From: Motacilla alba alba
Taxonomy: Eukaryota > Chordata > Aves > Passeriformes > Motacillidae
Length of the DNA: 64,000 bases
Assembly: GCF_015832195.1 (NCBI RefSeq)
Contig: NC_052032.1
Coordinates: 2,300,618-2,364,617, forward strand
Reading direction: 5' to 3'
Part shown: one piece after another, positions 1-12,239 of the stretch
Layout: every line of letters starts with the position of its first letter
How positions within the stretch are numbered: position 1 is the first letter of the stretch
Made by a program: the position numbers and the translations under genes
The notes under the pieces: generated by a model
The model's input: only the letters and a program-made list of their open reading frames with translations
Databases searched by the model: none
What the model was told of the DNA's origin: nothing

Positions 1-41
1 CACGGCGCCGGCAGAGACTGGCAGCGGCAGCAGCTACAACA
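1..41 (+). CDS. Possible 3' end of an upstream exon (doubtful)
   Basis: The first 41 bases are GC-rich and end at a strong donor (AACA, then GTGAGT at 42-47). In the phase required by the next exon the stretch is open and reads TAPAETGSGSSYN, with a final A that would combine with TG of the next exon to make Met. Against it, the mammalian exon 9 ends in an acidic segment finishing with Val at this junction, which this peptide does not resemble. It could be a divergent or alternative exon, or intron with a chance donor. Only the donor and the open phase are seen directly. Confidence 0.25.
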
Positions 42-1918
42 GTGAGTGGATTGCAAATCACCAGGGGCTTAGGTGGCACACAGGGACGGCTTCCCCCCAC
101 CCCCGTGCCCAGGTCACCGGTGACAGTCCCCAGGTGGTTTTGCCTGGCTGCCGGCCGTGCAGCTCTGCAGGCGCTGCTCCAGCCTCGGCCAGCCCGGTGA
201 CCTGCGCTGGGGAGGATTTGGGGCTGGAGGAGCTGGGGCTGCAGCAGGTCAGGGCTGAGGTGTGCGTGGCCAGTCCTGGTGTGCGTGTCCGGGGTGTGTG
301 CGAGCTGGGAAAGCCTGTCCGGCGCCTGGGCGCAGCCAGGGCTGCCAGGCTTCGCTGGAGTTTGTGTCTGAGGAGCGGTCTGAGAGGCTGAGTGCTGTGA
401 GAAACCCGAGGTGAGCGCAAGGCACGGAGTAAAGACCCAGAGATACTCAGGCTTCTCTTATCCTAAAGCGAAAGGAGCCCGAGAATGTTCCCAGCCTTGG
501 AGCAACTGGTGTGGAGCAGCCCACAGTCGATGGTGGTAAATTCTGAGTCCCCAAAACACAGGGACGTGCCTGGAAAGATGGCACAACCTCACTGCCAAAC
601 ACACGGAGGAGTTTTCTGGGGCAGAAGATAAAAAGCTGCTCAGTTCATGCCAGGGAGTGTTGGAAAAATTTAATCCCAGTGCTGGTTGTGCTCCAGTGCT
701 GAGGATGGCCCTGGACACGCTGGAGTGCATGGGACAGACACAGCCTGAGGGACCCCGGAGCTGGCATTGCTGGGACTGAGGATTCAGCCTAGGTCTGGGT
801 GGGGCAGCAAGGAGCACAAGCAACGCAAAACAATGGATCCAGATCACAGGTTCAGAGCATCCTCCCCTCTGCTCTGGGTGTTCCCTTGAAGTGACTCAAG
901 CACAGCCCGTAGGAGCAGGAAGCGCATCCACGTCTCTGTCAGGGCAGGGCGATCCGTGCAGTGTGGGAAAGGAATTTGTAGAAAATTAGGGTGAGGGGAT
1001 GTTGTGGAGGAGCCTCCCCGGGGCAGTCTCTGCAGCGTGAGTGGCTTTGCTGTGTGTGCCCACGGACCAGTCTGTATCACCACACCGTGGGGTGTCTTAC
1101 TGCTGATAGAAAGTGCTGCTTTAGTTACTGTATGTCTCGAAGCTGTCACCAAACTGTACCAATGTGACTTTTTTTTCTGCCACTTCTCAAGGTTCTGCAG
1201 GTAGGTGGTCCTGGGAGCAGCGTCCTCAGTGCTCCTGCCTCACCCCCCGTGCTCTGGGTGGACAGTGCAGAGCTCTCATTCCCTGTTGGAGTAAATGTAG
1301 TGATGTTTACCCTCTCCACTAAAAGCTGCTTTTGGAGGAAAAAAAAGAGTGTTTTCAAAGAATTCCGACATCCCCAGGGGGCAGGGATTGCACACCGGGT
1401 GCTGCTGAGAGGCTGCTCACTGATGTGTGGCCGCTTTTTCCACGCAGCATTTCTGCTCCTTGAGGCATGGCTGGGTGCTAAACCGAGCTCTGTAAACGCT
1501 GACCCCCTCATGGTGCCCGCTGCAAACAGCACTGGTGGTTCCAGGGGCGGCAGCACTCATCTCCCAGCCCCGTGGGGCTCAGGAAGCTCCAGTTTCCCTG
1601 CCCAGCCTTTGTGCTGTGCTGAAGGTGCAGCTGCAGCGACCCCCCACCCTCCTGCATCTGCTGCATGAAGTGGAACGTGCAGAGCTGTGCCTGGCAAACC
1701 TTCAAGAGCTGGAAGGGCAAAGGAGTGAAGCACCCTGGCACTGAGGCGTGCAGAGGCCCTGCAAGGTTGTGGGTTGTCCGGTTTGCTCCAGGGTACCCTG
1801 GTGGGGGAGCTTTAAGCTGGCATTGGGAAGGAAATGCTGGCCCTGGAGAGTGAAGGGAGGGGGAGAGAGAATCCACTCTGCATCCTCACGGGACATTTTC
1901 TCTTTAATTTGCACGCAG
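42..1918 (+). other. CACNA1B: Intron upstream of exon 10
   Basis: Unique-looking intronic sequence with no recognisable repeat or coding similarity. It ends in a T-rich tract and CACGCAG at 1912-1918. There is no tandem NAGNAG acceptor here of the kind that would add the extra alanine described for rat Cav2.2 at this junction. The short open frames carry no recognisable family. Confidence 0.7.
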
Positions 1919-2008
1919 TGTTGAAAAGAGCCGCAATAAAGAAGAGCAAAAATGACCTGATTCATGCAGAAGAAGGTGAGGACCATTTCACAGACATTTG
2001 CTCCGTTG
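1919..2008 (+). CDS. CACNA1B: Exon 10: I-II linker of Cav2.2
   Basis: This 90-base exon enters at phase 1 and leaves at phase 1. It encodes (V)LKRAAIKKSKNDLIHAEE, then GEDHFTDICSV, which lies in the cytoplasmic I-II linker downstream of the beta-subunit-binding AID, itself upstream of the window. The human counterpart differs by only a few substitutions (for example RFADLCAVG for HFTDICSVG). The acceptor is CACGCAG and the donor GTGAGT. The last base combines with GG of the next exon to make Gly. The first codon is completed by an exon whose identity is unclear in this window. Confidence 0.96.
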
Positions 2009-5000
2009 GTGAGTACTGGCTTCGCATCCCCCGAGGTTTCGATCTCCACCTGAACCTGTCCATGTCATGTTTCCTCCTCTGGAGAGGCTCCTTTGCTCCA
2101 GAAGCTGCAGTTTCCTGAAGGAGAATGAATTTCCACTGCTGCAGCAGCAGCACTCGACTTCCCAAAGCAAAAAGCTCCGTGGCTTCACCCTCTCCCTGCA
2201 CTGCCTGCCTCAGCTCTTGCATGCTGCACCCTTGGGAGAGCCCTGCAAAGCTCTTGGGTCAGTCCCTGCTGGGCTGGCCCTCCCGGGATTCTGCTTGGAA
2301 TGTGCTCATTCATGCTAATGAACCCCAAATCTGCCAAACAACACTGCTGGAGGGAGGAGAAGAAGTGGCCACAGTCCCCTTGGCCACTAATGCCCAGCTG
2401 AAATGTCTCAGCCTTTGCTGTGGGAGTGGTCACTGGGACGTGCTGGGCAGTGGCCTCAATTCTCTCATTCTTGTCTTAGAGGAAGATCTTAAAGCGATTT
2501 TAAAGCCAGATCTGGAGATCCAGTGCAGAGCAGGGCATCCTGCACTGTGGGGTGTTGCTGGGGTGAATTTGGCATCCTCAGGCTGAGGAGGTGCTGCCCG
2601 TTCTGCAGCTCCCAGCGCTGATTCCCTGCTGAGATCTGCCCAGGTGGGGAGGCAGAGGCAGCTCTGGGCTGCCAGGGGAGGCTCTGGGCACTCAGCACCC
2701 ACCTCAGGGAGCTGCTGGAGCCAAACCCCTCAGAGCCGTGGGAGAGCATCTCCTGCTGCTCTGCAGTCGGGCGCTTTGCTCATTCCCGTGCCTGTTGTTG
2801 GAGGCTGTTTTGCTGCTGAAGTAGCAGATGTTCTCATTATCTTCCAAAGAAATGTCTTGGCAGCCCAGTCCCCACGAAGCAGCAAATCCTGGATGCACAG
2901 GAGGAGCAGCACAAACAGCACATTTGAGAATCCGTGTCTGTGGCTGTTGCACAGCATGAGTGCCTCAACTGTCCTTTGGAAGGTTGGCATTGATGTTTTC
3001 AGGGATCACAGCTGCTGCTGGAATTTATTTTTCCCCCTTTAAAGGAAGAGTTGGTTGCAGAAAATGAGCGTGGCTTGGCATGTTCCTGACACCAGCACTG
3101 AGCTGCCACAGTCCCCTGGGCTGCAGGGTTTCTGGTGAAACTGCTGCCACTTCCAGGAGAGGTTTGGTGCTGAAAAAGGGCAAAAATGCAGCAGCCTGTG
3201 TGCATTTTTGGTTTGGTTTGTTGTTTTTTCTCAGATCCCTGCATGGATAACAAGGAATGGTCATTTTTGGAGTATTTGCTCATGGTTGCAATAATTATGA
3301 GATCTTTGCCTCCAAATCCAAGTCCCTTCAGGCTCTGGGCAGCCAGTGCCACGCCAACAGATCTTGGAGTTCAGCGTTTCAGGTGGCCATGGATGATGGA
3401 GCATCTGGGCTCGGGAATAATCCGAGGCAGAGCTGGGAACTGTCTCGGGAGCATATGGCAGGGAAAATAACAGCAGTGCTTTCCACCTTCTGTGAGTGCT
3501 TCACCCACTTGGGAAAAGTGGCTTTGATTTTGATTCATGGAACGAGGCAGAAAAGAAGGAATGGATTAAGCAGCTACTTCTGCAGGCTTGTGAAGAGGCT
3601 GAAATGCAGAGCATAAACAATCAGATCACGTGGGCAATTACGCATAAAGGATCTGTTTTGGAGAAAAGGGGGTTTTGGATGGTTTTCTGTAATGTGTTCA
3701 GATGGGAGCAGAAGGAGCGTGGAAGAACTAACAAATAATCCCTGAGTGCCACGTGAAGATGCAGCTCAGGGTGGGGATGACTTTGCCAGGTCTCTCTCTG
3801 GCCATTGGCTGAAAATGTTGCACTTTAATTCAAACTCAAGCACCTTGATGAGCTTTAGAGCTGCAGTATAAAGCTCTGTAGTGGTAAACACTTCCCAGGG
3901 TGCTCTCTGCAGTTGTTAGCTTTTTTTCTTTTCTTTCTACTCCCACTGGCTTCACACTCTGTGTGCTGTACTAGGCACAGGGCACTGCCTTGATTCCCAG
4001 ACACCAAAGCCTGGAGATGTTTTCCATGTTAGAGCAGTTTAAATATCACTGCTTTGCATTTCTGGAAGATCAGCAGACAGGAATGAGAGGGCAGCACTGT
4101 TCCTTTGCCAGTCTGGGAGTACGGAGGGGCTTGGCTATCTGAGAGCTCTGTACCTGCTAAGCAGTGCTGTGATGTGAAGCAGCCTAAATCCCAAACTGTG
4201 GCTCTTCTTGTTGTCTTGAAGCAGAGCAGAGGAGGAGCGCTGTGATTTCTTCTCTTCCAAGCTGCCAAAGGCAGGATTTTCAAACCAACAGAAGAACACA
4301 CTGATTTTTTCCGCATGGAGTTTGTTCAACACCTGGCCAGGGCCAGCTCTGCTTTTGGAGTGCTGGTGGATGGCCAGAAATGTGAAATGGAGCAGAGAGC
4401 TCACTTTCCACGGGGGAACATCACACTTGTGTGGGGCTCTGAGGCTCTGAGAACCCGCTGCTGTCACATCTGGATGCCTCATCCTTTCTCTGGCTGCTGT
4501 GGTTGATGTGGCAGGACGAGGCTGGGTGAGATTCCCACCCATTCCAAGTGTTGACATGGAGGTGGTCACACTCCAAGATGTGGCTGCTGAAGCCAGAACT
4601 CTTTGTTCATGTCACTGAGCCCAGGAGAGCCACCTGCTCCAGGAAAGGACGAGGACATGTCCTGCTCTTCCTGCTGGGATGCTCCATCCCAGGATGGGGA
4701 AGGGAAGCAATCATATCTTGCACAAACCACTGGCACAGGCAGTGGCCAGCCTGGCACAATCACCATTTCCCCTGCTTGCAGCAGCTTCCCTGGCTGCTGC
4801 AGAGGAGCCCCAAGGGGTCCATGTGTTTGTTCCCTTATTCCTGATTTCTCCTGCCTCAGCAGCGGCTGGAGATTGCCTTTTCATTTGAGCAGTGCCTCTA
4901 CCCCAGGGGGAGAGCTGGCATCAGGAATAATTTCTTCCATCAGCTTCCTATTGTTGAAACCCTTGACTCTTTGCCAGGGTTTCAGCCCAGAGTGGAAATG

Positions 5001-5533
5001 GAGCTGATAGAGGCAGAATTGAGGCAAATGAATGGCTGAGCCCGAAGTCTGATGCACAGAGGATGGTTGAGCCCTCTGCTAAAGAAATAGCTGAGGCTGG
5101 AGAGTAAATTAAGGAGAAGTCACTCAATTCCCTAGTAACTGGTCTTGGAGCAGGAAAAACAGGGACCAGCTTTCCTGTTGTACCTACCCAGCTCCACGAG
5201 GACGTGCTCCACACCGTGGGCAGAAATCCCCTGTGCCTGCTGCTCTGTCCCTGTCAACCAGGAAAAAGTGATGAATTTAACTGGGACAATCAGGATTGCT
5301 GCAAAGTCTGGAAGCCCAGTTTAGAGGGTGGGGCTAGGCATTGACCCATGAAGTTTTAAAAGCCCAGCCTTCATCCCTCATTACAAGCAAGATGCCCTTG
5401 CTCAGCCCATTCTCAACATCCCCAGCTTCCTGCTGAGCTGTTCTGGTGCTTGGAGAGGCTCTGTGTGCCCAGGAACCCCCTCCAGCCTTTTCCCTGCTGG
5501 GATGGGCTGTGGTGACTCTTCTTTCTGTCCCAG
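2009..5533 (+). other. CACNA1B: Intron 10
   Basis: A 3.5 kb phase-1 intron with consensus GTGAGT and TGTCCCAG ends. I see no CR1 or LTR fragment, tandem repeat or further exon; it is one of the few repeat-poor introns in the window. Decoy signals such as TTTTTTCTCAG near 3225-3235 are not followed by conserved coding sequence. Confidence 0.7.
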
Positions 5534-5743
5534 GGTCTCCCTTTGCCCGTGCCAGTTTGAAGAGTGGGAAGAACGAGAGCTCGTCCTACTTCAGGAGGAA
5601 AGAGAAGATGTTCCGCTTCTTCATCCGGCGCATGGTGAAGGCTCAGAGCTTCTACTGGGTCGTGCTCTGCGTGGTGGCCCTCAACACTCTCTGTGTGGCC
5701 ATGGTGCACTATGACCAGCCTGAGAAGCTGACCACTGCTCTCT
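5534..5743 (+). CDS. CACNA1B: Exon 11: end of I-II linker and IIS1
   Basis: This 210-base exon, phase 1 to phase 1, completes the Gly codon and encodes [19 protein letters not shown], then [18 protein letters not shown] and the IIS1 helix [20 protein letters not shown]. It ends in [12 protein letters not shown] plus the first base of Tyr. The S1 helix is almost identical to human Cav2.2; human has NQPRRLTTTL where this has [10 protein letters not shown], in the extracellular S1-S2 loop. The acceptor is TGTCCCAG and the donor GTGAGT. A CR1 remnant starts only about a dozen bases past the donor. Confidence 0.98.
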
Positions 5744-5754
5744 GTGAGTACTGC

Positions 5755-6136
5755 AGGGAGCTGGGGGTGTTCAGCCTGGAGAAAAGGAGACTCAGGGGTG
5801 CCCTCATCACTCTCCACAGCTCCTGAAAGGTGCCTGTGCTCAGCTGGGGTTGGGCTCTTTCTCCAGGCAGCACTGACAGAAGCAGAGGACACAGCCTCCA
5901 ACTGTGCCAAGGGAAATATAGGTTGGATATTAGGAAAAGCTTTTTTACAGGGAGAGTGATAAAGTTCTGGAATGGCTGCCTGGGAAGGTGGTGGAGCCAC
6001 CATCCCGGGACGTGTTTAAAACAGACTGGATGTGGCACTGGGTGCCAGGGTTTAGTTGAGGTGTTGGGGCTGGGATGGACTCCATGATCTTGAAGGTCTC
6101 TTCAACCTGGTGGCTCCATGAATTCTGTGAATTCTG
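5755..6136 (+). mobile_element. CR1 LINE 3' fragment
   Basis: Typical chicken-repeat-1 3' region in sense orientation. It carries a segment related to GTGATAAAGTTCTGGAATGG, then a CACTGGGTGCCAGGG-like stretch and GATCTTGAAGGTCTCTTC, and ends in AATTCTGTGAATTCTG, the CR1-type terminal octamer. It starts about 12 bases after the exon 11 donor. The same subfamily recurs at 11890-12239 and, inverted, at 26400 and 29641. Confidence 0.9.
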
Positions 6137-6253
6137 GCCACTCCTGTTCCCTCAGCAGCCCTGGCATTTCTGATCCCCATTTCTGATCCCACATGCCATG
6201 GTCACGTCCTGGCTCTCAGCGTCCCTCAAGGCTTGGTTCTCCTCGCTCACCAC

Positions 6254-6624
6254 TCGTGGAATAACAGGATGGTTTGGGTGGGAAGGGAGCCTAAAGCTCA
6301 GCTTATTCTGCCCCGGTGCAGGGGTACCTTCCACTAGCCCCTGTCCAACCTGGCCTTGGACTCTTCCAGGGATCCAGGGGCAGCCACAGCTTCTCTGGGA
6401 ATTCCATTCCAATCCCTATCCTCACAGGGAAGAGTTCCTTCCCAATATCCCATCCAACCCTGCCCTCTGGCAGTGGGAAACCATTCCCCTTCTCCTGGCA
6501 CTCCAGGCCCTTGTAAATTGTCTCTCTTTACCTTTCCTGTCAGCCCCTTCAGGTCCTGGAAGGCCACATTTAGGTAATCTCAAAACTTTCCTTCTCCAGA
6601 CTGAACAATCCCAATTCTCTTTCA
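6254..6624 (-). mobile_element. CR1 LINE fragment, antisense
   Basis: Antisense CR1: begins near GGATGGTTTGGGTGGGAAGG, followed by segments related to ACCTTCCACTAGCCC, CCAACCTGGCCTTGGACTCTTCCAGGG, ACAGGGAAGAGTTCC and TCTCCAGACTGAACAATCCC. These are in the order expected of the reverse complement of a CR1 3' end. Diverged from the other copies, so an older insertion. Confidence 0.85.
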
Positions 6625-6740
6625 AATCATATTTCAAATTATTGAATCACACAATTCAGAAAATATCCACCAGGATGTTAATTTGAGAGTGGAATGTTAT
6701 CCTAAAGGTTATTGCAAAGTTGAGATTCAATCAGGTGTAA

Positions 6741-6812
6741 ATCCTGGAACAGGGAGGAGGAATTATCCTGGAACAGGGAGGAGGAATTGTCCTGGAACAG
6801 GACAGGAGGGTT
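6741..6812. repeat. 24-base tandem repeat, about three copies
   Basis: The unit ATCCTGGAACAGGGAGGAGG plus AATT occurs at 6741-6764 and 6765-6788. A third diverged copy starts at 6789 and a fragment follows it. A small minisatellite within intron 11. Confidence 0.9.
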
Positions 6813-8744
6813 TGTCCTGGATCAGGATGCACAAGAAGAAGGGGAATGATGCCTGGGAAAAGCAGGATTCTCTGGCTAACCTCTGTCCAGAGAATGCAAA
6901 TTCGTGTCACTTTGCAGCTGATCTGCGCCCGTGGGTGATTCCTGTTGGGGACACACTCAGAGCTCTGCCAGCTCTGACATTCCTGGCATAGCAGCAGCTG
7001 GAATGGCCTGTGAAATAAAAATCCTGCCAGTGTTTATGGACTCAGGCACTAAGCCCCGACACGTGCTGTGATTCTTGTTAGAGCCTTTAAAAGGTTTCGA
7101 CTTTACAGCTCTTTTTTGGTTCCATGCCCTCCCTGATGGGGTGTGATGACATGGGATGGGTGTCACGGTGCCCTCCTGTGACATTAAGTGACAGAAATAA
7201 TCCCAGAGGGAAGATTATCCTGTATTTGTGAGAAGATTTTATTTTAGCTGGTTCCTGTGGTCACCTGGTTTAGCTCAGGGAGTCTAGAAGTGCTTTGGAA
7301 ATATGAGGTTTGGGTTTTTGATTGCTCTGATGAATGAGAAATGGTGTCTCCCTGAGGTCACAGACCTGCTGACAAAGCTTGGTTTAAAAAAATATGGAAG
7401 GTGAGGAATGGAGCTTTTTTGTTTATTTTAATGAAGTTTGGAGGCTGGGACTCCTAGAGCTGGAAAGCTCCTAGAAATTCCTCATGCTGATAGTTCAAAT
7501 TCTTCCTTCTGAAGGGATGGGATGAGGTTTGTTCCTGGAAGACAAAGCCATTTCTTTGGCCATTTCTGACCCTATCAAATGGCCAGGAACAAATCTGTTG
7601 TTCAGCACTTGACCAGATGAAAATTTAAATAAAACTTCTGAAAAAACCAAACAGAAGACTGGAAAAAAACCTCAAGTATGTCCAACAGTCTAACAATGTT
7701 GGCTTAGATCTTTAAAGATCCTTATCTACCTAATTTGCCTTGATTTCTCTATAAATTAGATACTTAAATATTTCTTGCCTCAGATCCTCAGGTCTTACCT
7801 TATTACAAGGAAGGCAAACTTTTGAAGTTTCTTTTTTACTAGACCTAAGAGGTCAGGAATACTGACTGCTCTGACATCAAAAGCTCCTTATTAATATTTG
7901 TTGAAATATTTAATGCCACCTGGTAATGGAGCTCTAATGAGAGATGTATAATAAGGACAGAAATTTCTTTCAAGTTTTTTTTTTTTTTTTTTGCAAGATT
8001 TCAACTGAAAAGAGAGACCATACAGAGAAGTCACTCTTGCTTATTCATTACGTCAATTTACCAGAGGAAATAATAAGCTAGATTGGCAGAGTAATTAGAA
8101 GTTTGAGGATTAGGATTTCCTCTGGAATTAGGACTAAATGTTTAGGAAACAAACCCTACACTTGGAGTCTTTCAACTCAAAAAAAGGTCGCAGATTTATA
8201 AAACTCAGTTTTGAGAGCACCTTATGCAGTGACTTTTCCAAGGCAACATGGAGAAATCCATGAGCCAGGAACTCCTTAATATTCCAGTGAGGGCTGGAAG
8301 GGCTGGTTCTGTCTCTTGGAATTATTCACCTCCAGCTGGGAAACTTACCTGAGACAGAGGCCACAAATTAGGCTTCCAGTCCATCCCAGCTGAAGACAAA
8401 AAGTAGGAAATAGGTTGGAATTAGGGATGGATCCATGTTTCAGGAACTCTGCATTTGTCCAGAACACCCAGTCATGTCAATTAGTGTCAGGAGCACTTGG
8501 GCAGCAAGTTTGGATTTCTTGGTGTAGAGTCCCGCTGAGCTGGGAGTGGGGGATCCCACTGCCTGACATTGAATGGAAGAGGCAGAAAACCACCAAAAAT
8601 TGGGATTTCTTGGGGATTAAATTCTCAGCATCCTCCCAGCCTCTGCACCATCCACTGCCCTTTACCCGGGAGCCCTGAGGATCCTTTGTCAATGGGGAAA
8701 CACCTGGGCAGGGGCTGCACAAACCATCCCTGAAAGGAATGCCA

Positions 8745-9115
8745 GAATAGGGCAGGGAAGGGACCTGAGAGGGTCACCTGGAGCCACCTCCCTGCTCCAG
8801 CAGGGCCATCCCAGAGCACGGGGCACAGCATTGTCTCTGCAATATCCCAGGGAGGAGACTCCACAGCCCCCTGAGCTGCTTGTTCACCTCACAGGGAAGA
8901 AGTTCTTCCTGACGTTCAGGTGGAGCTTCCAGGGATCAGTTCCTGCCTGTCCTGCTGTCCCATTGCTGGGCCCCTGGAGCAGAGCCTGGGCCCTGCAGGT
9001 GTTTTGATGAGATTCCTCTCAATCATCTCTTTTGGAGGCTGAACAGCCCCAGCTTTCTCAGCCTTGTCCTCATGAGAGAGGTGCTCCAGTCCCCTCAGCA
9101 TCTCTGTCACCCTTC
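8745..9115 (-). mobile_element. Old CR1 LINE fragment, antisense
   Basis: The segment order matches an antisense CR1: a GGGAAGGGACCTGAGAGGGTC-like start, CAGGGAAGAAGTTCTTCCTG, GAGGCTGAACAGCCCCAGC, then CTCAGCCTTGTCCTCATGAG and GAGGTGCTCCAGTCCCCTCA. Heavily diverged, so its boundaries are approximate. Confidence 0.75.
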
Positions 9116-10078
9116 ATGCAGAAGCTCTGAGTATTTCTGGGGTACTAAACCCTGCTGGAAACTCCCCTGGCACTGGGGAGGGGCAGCCCAGCGTGGATCA
9201 CAGAAAAAAACAGGAAAGGATCTGCTAAACCCTGCAACTCTACCCAGGCACCTCTAATTCAATTATACCTGTCCCTCTGGGGAGAAGTTTAATTACATTA
9301 CAAATTAATTTTACTTAAAGAACAGTTGGTAAAAGCCTACGGGTCTGCACTGATTTATTTTTCCCTTGGTCTTTTCTTTTAACTTTTCTGTTTTGAATTG
9401 TTCTGATTAGCTTTCTCTGCTTGATGCTCCATATCTCTACAACTGCTTTGGAAAAAGGACTGCAGGAGCTTTGGAGAGAGGCTTGGGATTTCTTTAGCCT
9501 TATTGAAAGCACTGATGAGGAATTCTTTGAATTCTTGTGGTATGATTAATAACAGGCCGTACTTCATGCCCCTGTAATTATCCTCAAATTCAATCAGAGA
9601 TTCTCCTTCTCTGTGTGGAAAGGACTCCAGGGCCAAATAGGATTTCTCTCATACTGCAGATGGACACTGCTCACTGAAGCACAGAACTTTGGTTAAATAA
9701 GCTGCAGTTGCCTGTAAAAGAATATATTTCATGCGTCTATTTCATGATTTTATTATCATCTCTTCACACTCCTTTCCACCACTGCCAGTATTCTGAGAAA
9801 GAAGAGATTTCTGTCAGAAATCAACTCTGGAATGGCAGCACTGAGGTCTGGCAGCAGCAAAGATGAATTTTCAACACAGGGCCCCTCAAAATCCATGCTG
9901 GGGACACCAGGAGTGAGCAGGGCTGTGCCTTTGGACACGTGCAGCAGCTCCTGCTGGGGGAGCAGCTGCAGGCATTGCTGCAGGGCACGGGGCCCCAGGG
10001 ATGGGGCTGGGCTGGGCTCCCCTTCCTCTGCCTAAAGCTGTGGGGTGAAGGTGGGACCAGAGCTCTCTGGGTCTGTGC

Positions 10079-10142
10079 GATGGGTTTTTGGCACTGTGGG
10101 ATGGGTTTTAGGAACTGTGGGGTGGGTTTTAGGGACTGTAGG
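10079..10142. repeat. 21-base tandem repeat, three copies
   Basis: Three successive units of the form GATGGGTTTTAGGAACTGTG with single-base differences. A very small minisatellite in intron 11 with no coding role apparent. Confidence 0.8.
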
Positions 10143-11889
10143 GAGGAGGTTTCAGCACTGGGTCACTGAAGTTTCACTCAGGGGCTGCCCTTCCCAAAGC
10201 TCTCTTCTTTCTCCAGCAAATCCTGCAGAGATCCTTCCTGGCTGCTTAATCTGTGTAGGTCTGAACCCCAAATCCACAGTGTCTCCTTTTGATAAATCCA
10301 GTGTTTGAGCACAGCATTTGAGCCTTTATGGCCTGAGAGCCTGTTCCCTGCCCAGTGCTGACCCTCATGTTTGGGGCAATTTGGCCTTTTTTTGGTGCTG
10401 TTGTTGCCTTTGAAGTCAAGACCCAGCTCCCTCTGGATACCAACATGCAGCATTTGCAAGAAAAAGGCTTTCTGGAGCATATTTATTTCTGCTTGCTGAG
10501 CATTTCACATCTGCTTGGGCAAAAAGGGGGAAGTTTTGCCCTGCTGAGGTTCTCCTGCTTGGTTTAATGTGAGAGAATGAGGAGATGGAAGTGTCAGGCT
10601 CAGCACCTGCTTCTGATGCCATTGGACTTGGAGATGGGGCAGAAATGGAATTAATCCATGAATTATTGACAAAAAGGAGCTGGTAACTCTAATTAGGAGC
10701 CTAATTCAAAGGTGTGGGGTGAAGGGATGGCTTGCACGGCCTTTGCCAACAGCGCAGCTTGGAAATGAAATAAGAGTGTTTGTATCAAGCCTTTCCTCTT
10801 TAAATCACATCACAAAATGCTTTTGAGTAAGGCAAATGAAATTAGGTGAGGTTTGAATACCAGGAGGCCCAAACAACAAAATTGCATTTTCAATTATTTA
10901 GGCAGGGCCTTCTCAGAAGAAATTGTGTGTTGGATGCAGCAGCCTCTCCATGGAGCCAATTCCTTCTGCCTGAGGAGTTCAGGGTCTGAGTCCACTTCCC
11001 TCCATCCCTGCCTCCCTGGGCTGTGATTTGTAGCATCTGGTACCTGCTGGGACACAGCTCTTGCTGCCAGTTCTGGGCTCTGCTCTGGAATTCATCAGCT
11101 GGGAAAGGCCAAGGGTGGCTCTTGCAAGAGCAGCAGAAGGAAGTTGGTTTTTAGAGGCTTTGAGTTTTAAATATTTCCTGGCTTTATTTTTTTTAAATAT
11201 GTAATCAAATATTTCTTGATTCTCTTTTGCAACTTTGTAGCTTTCTTCTTGGGTGATATCCTGGATTTGCAGGTGTGTTTGCAGGATGTGTCAGCCTGAT
11301 GGTGACACTTGGCATTTGTGATACCCAGGGTGTGTTCAGCCTCTGCTGGAGCCGTGACTGAACATTAATCCTTGGTCCTTCCTCCTTTTGTGCTCCCTTG
11401 GGATGATGGTAATTGTCTTGGCAAAGTGTCCTGAGGTCTGTTGGTGCAAATTTGCAGTTAAAAAACCCTCCTAAGGACTTTTGTTGTTCTGTGGAAGAAT
11501 CTGGGGGGCACCTGAGGTGTGACTCGCACAGGTGAGGCTGGGGCAGAGATAAGGGGATGAGAATCTCCCTGCTAGAGGTATGACACGTGGGGGCTGTGCA
11601 TCCACAACCCCTCCCTGTGATGTTATCAGCTGATTTAACAAGGTTTCACAGCAGTGGCGGGATATCAATCCTTGGGATAGGGAGACTGCACCTGGAAGTT
11701 GTGCCAGTCAGCACCACCTGCTGAGTGTGACACCAGAGTCCCCCTCCAGCTCTCCTGGAGCCCCTTTAGGCCTGGCAGGGGCTCTGATCTCCCTGGAGCC
11801 TTCTCCTCTCAGGTGAGCACCCCCAGCTCTCCCAGCCTGGCTGCAGAGCAGAGGGGCTCCAGCCCTGGAGCATCTCCAGCTTTGCTTTG

Positions 11890-12239
11890 GACTCAGAGGT
11901 GCCCTCATCACTCTCACAGCTCCTGAAAGGTGCCTGTGCTCTGCTGGGGCTGGGCTCTTTCTCCAGGCAGCACTGACAGAAGCAGAGGACACAGCCTCCA
12001 GCTGTGCCAAGGGAAATTTAGCTTGGGTATTAGGAAAAAATTTTTTACAGAAAGAGTGATAAAGTTCTGGAATGGCTGCCCAGGGAGGTGGTGCAGTCAC
12101 CATCCCTGGGTGTGTTTAACAAAGCCTGGATGTGGCACTGGGTGCCAGGGTTAATTGAGGTGTTGGGGCTGGGTTGGACTTGATGATCTTGAAGGTCTCT
12201 TCCAACCCAGTGATTCTGTGCATTCTGGGAATTCTGTGA
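11890..12239 (+). mobile_element. CR1 LINE 3' fragment
   Basis: Sense-oriented CR1 of the same subfamily as the copy at 5755: shared GTGCCCTCATCACTCTCACAG, GGGCTCTTTCTCCAGGCAGC and GTGATAAAGTTCTGGAATGG segments. It ends at GATTCTGTGCATTCTGGGAA with a final ATTCTGTG at 12231-12238. A short diverged CR1-like tail (CAGGTGGGGCCTCACCAGAG) follows to about 12320. Confidence 0.9.

Noticed and set aside
3220..3260. Acceptor-like TTTTTTCTCAG in intron 10
   Set aside because: The following sequence has no conserved Cav2 peptide, and the known exons on both sides join in phase without it.
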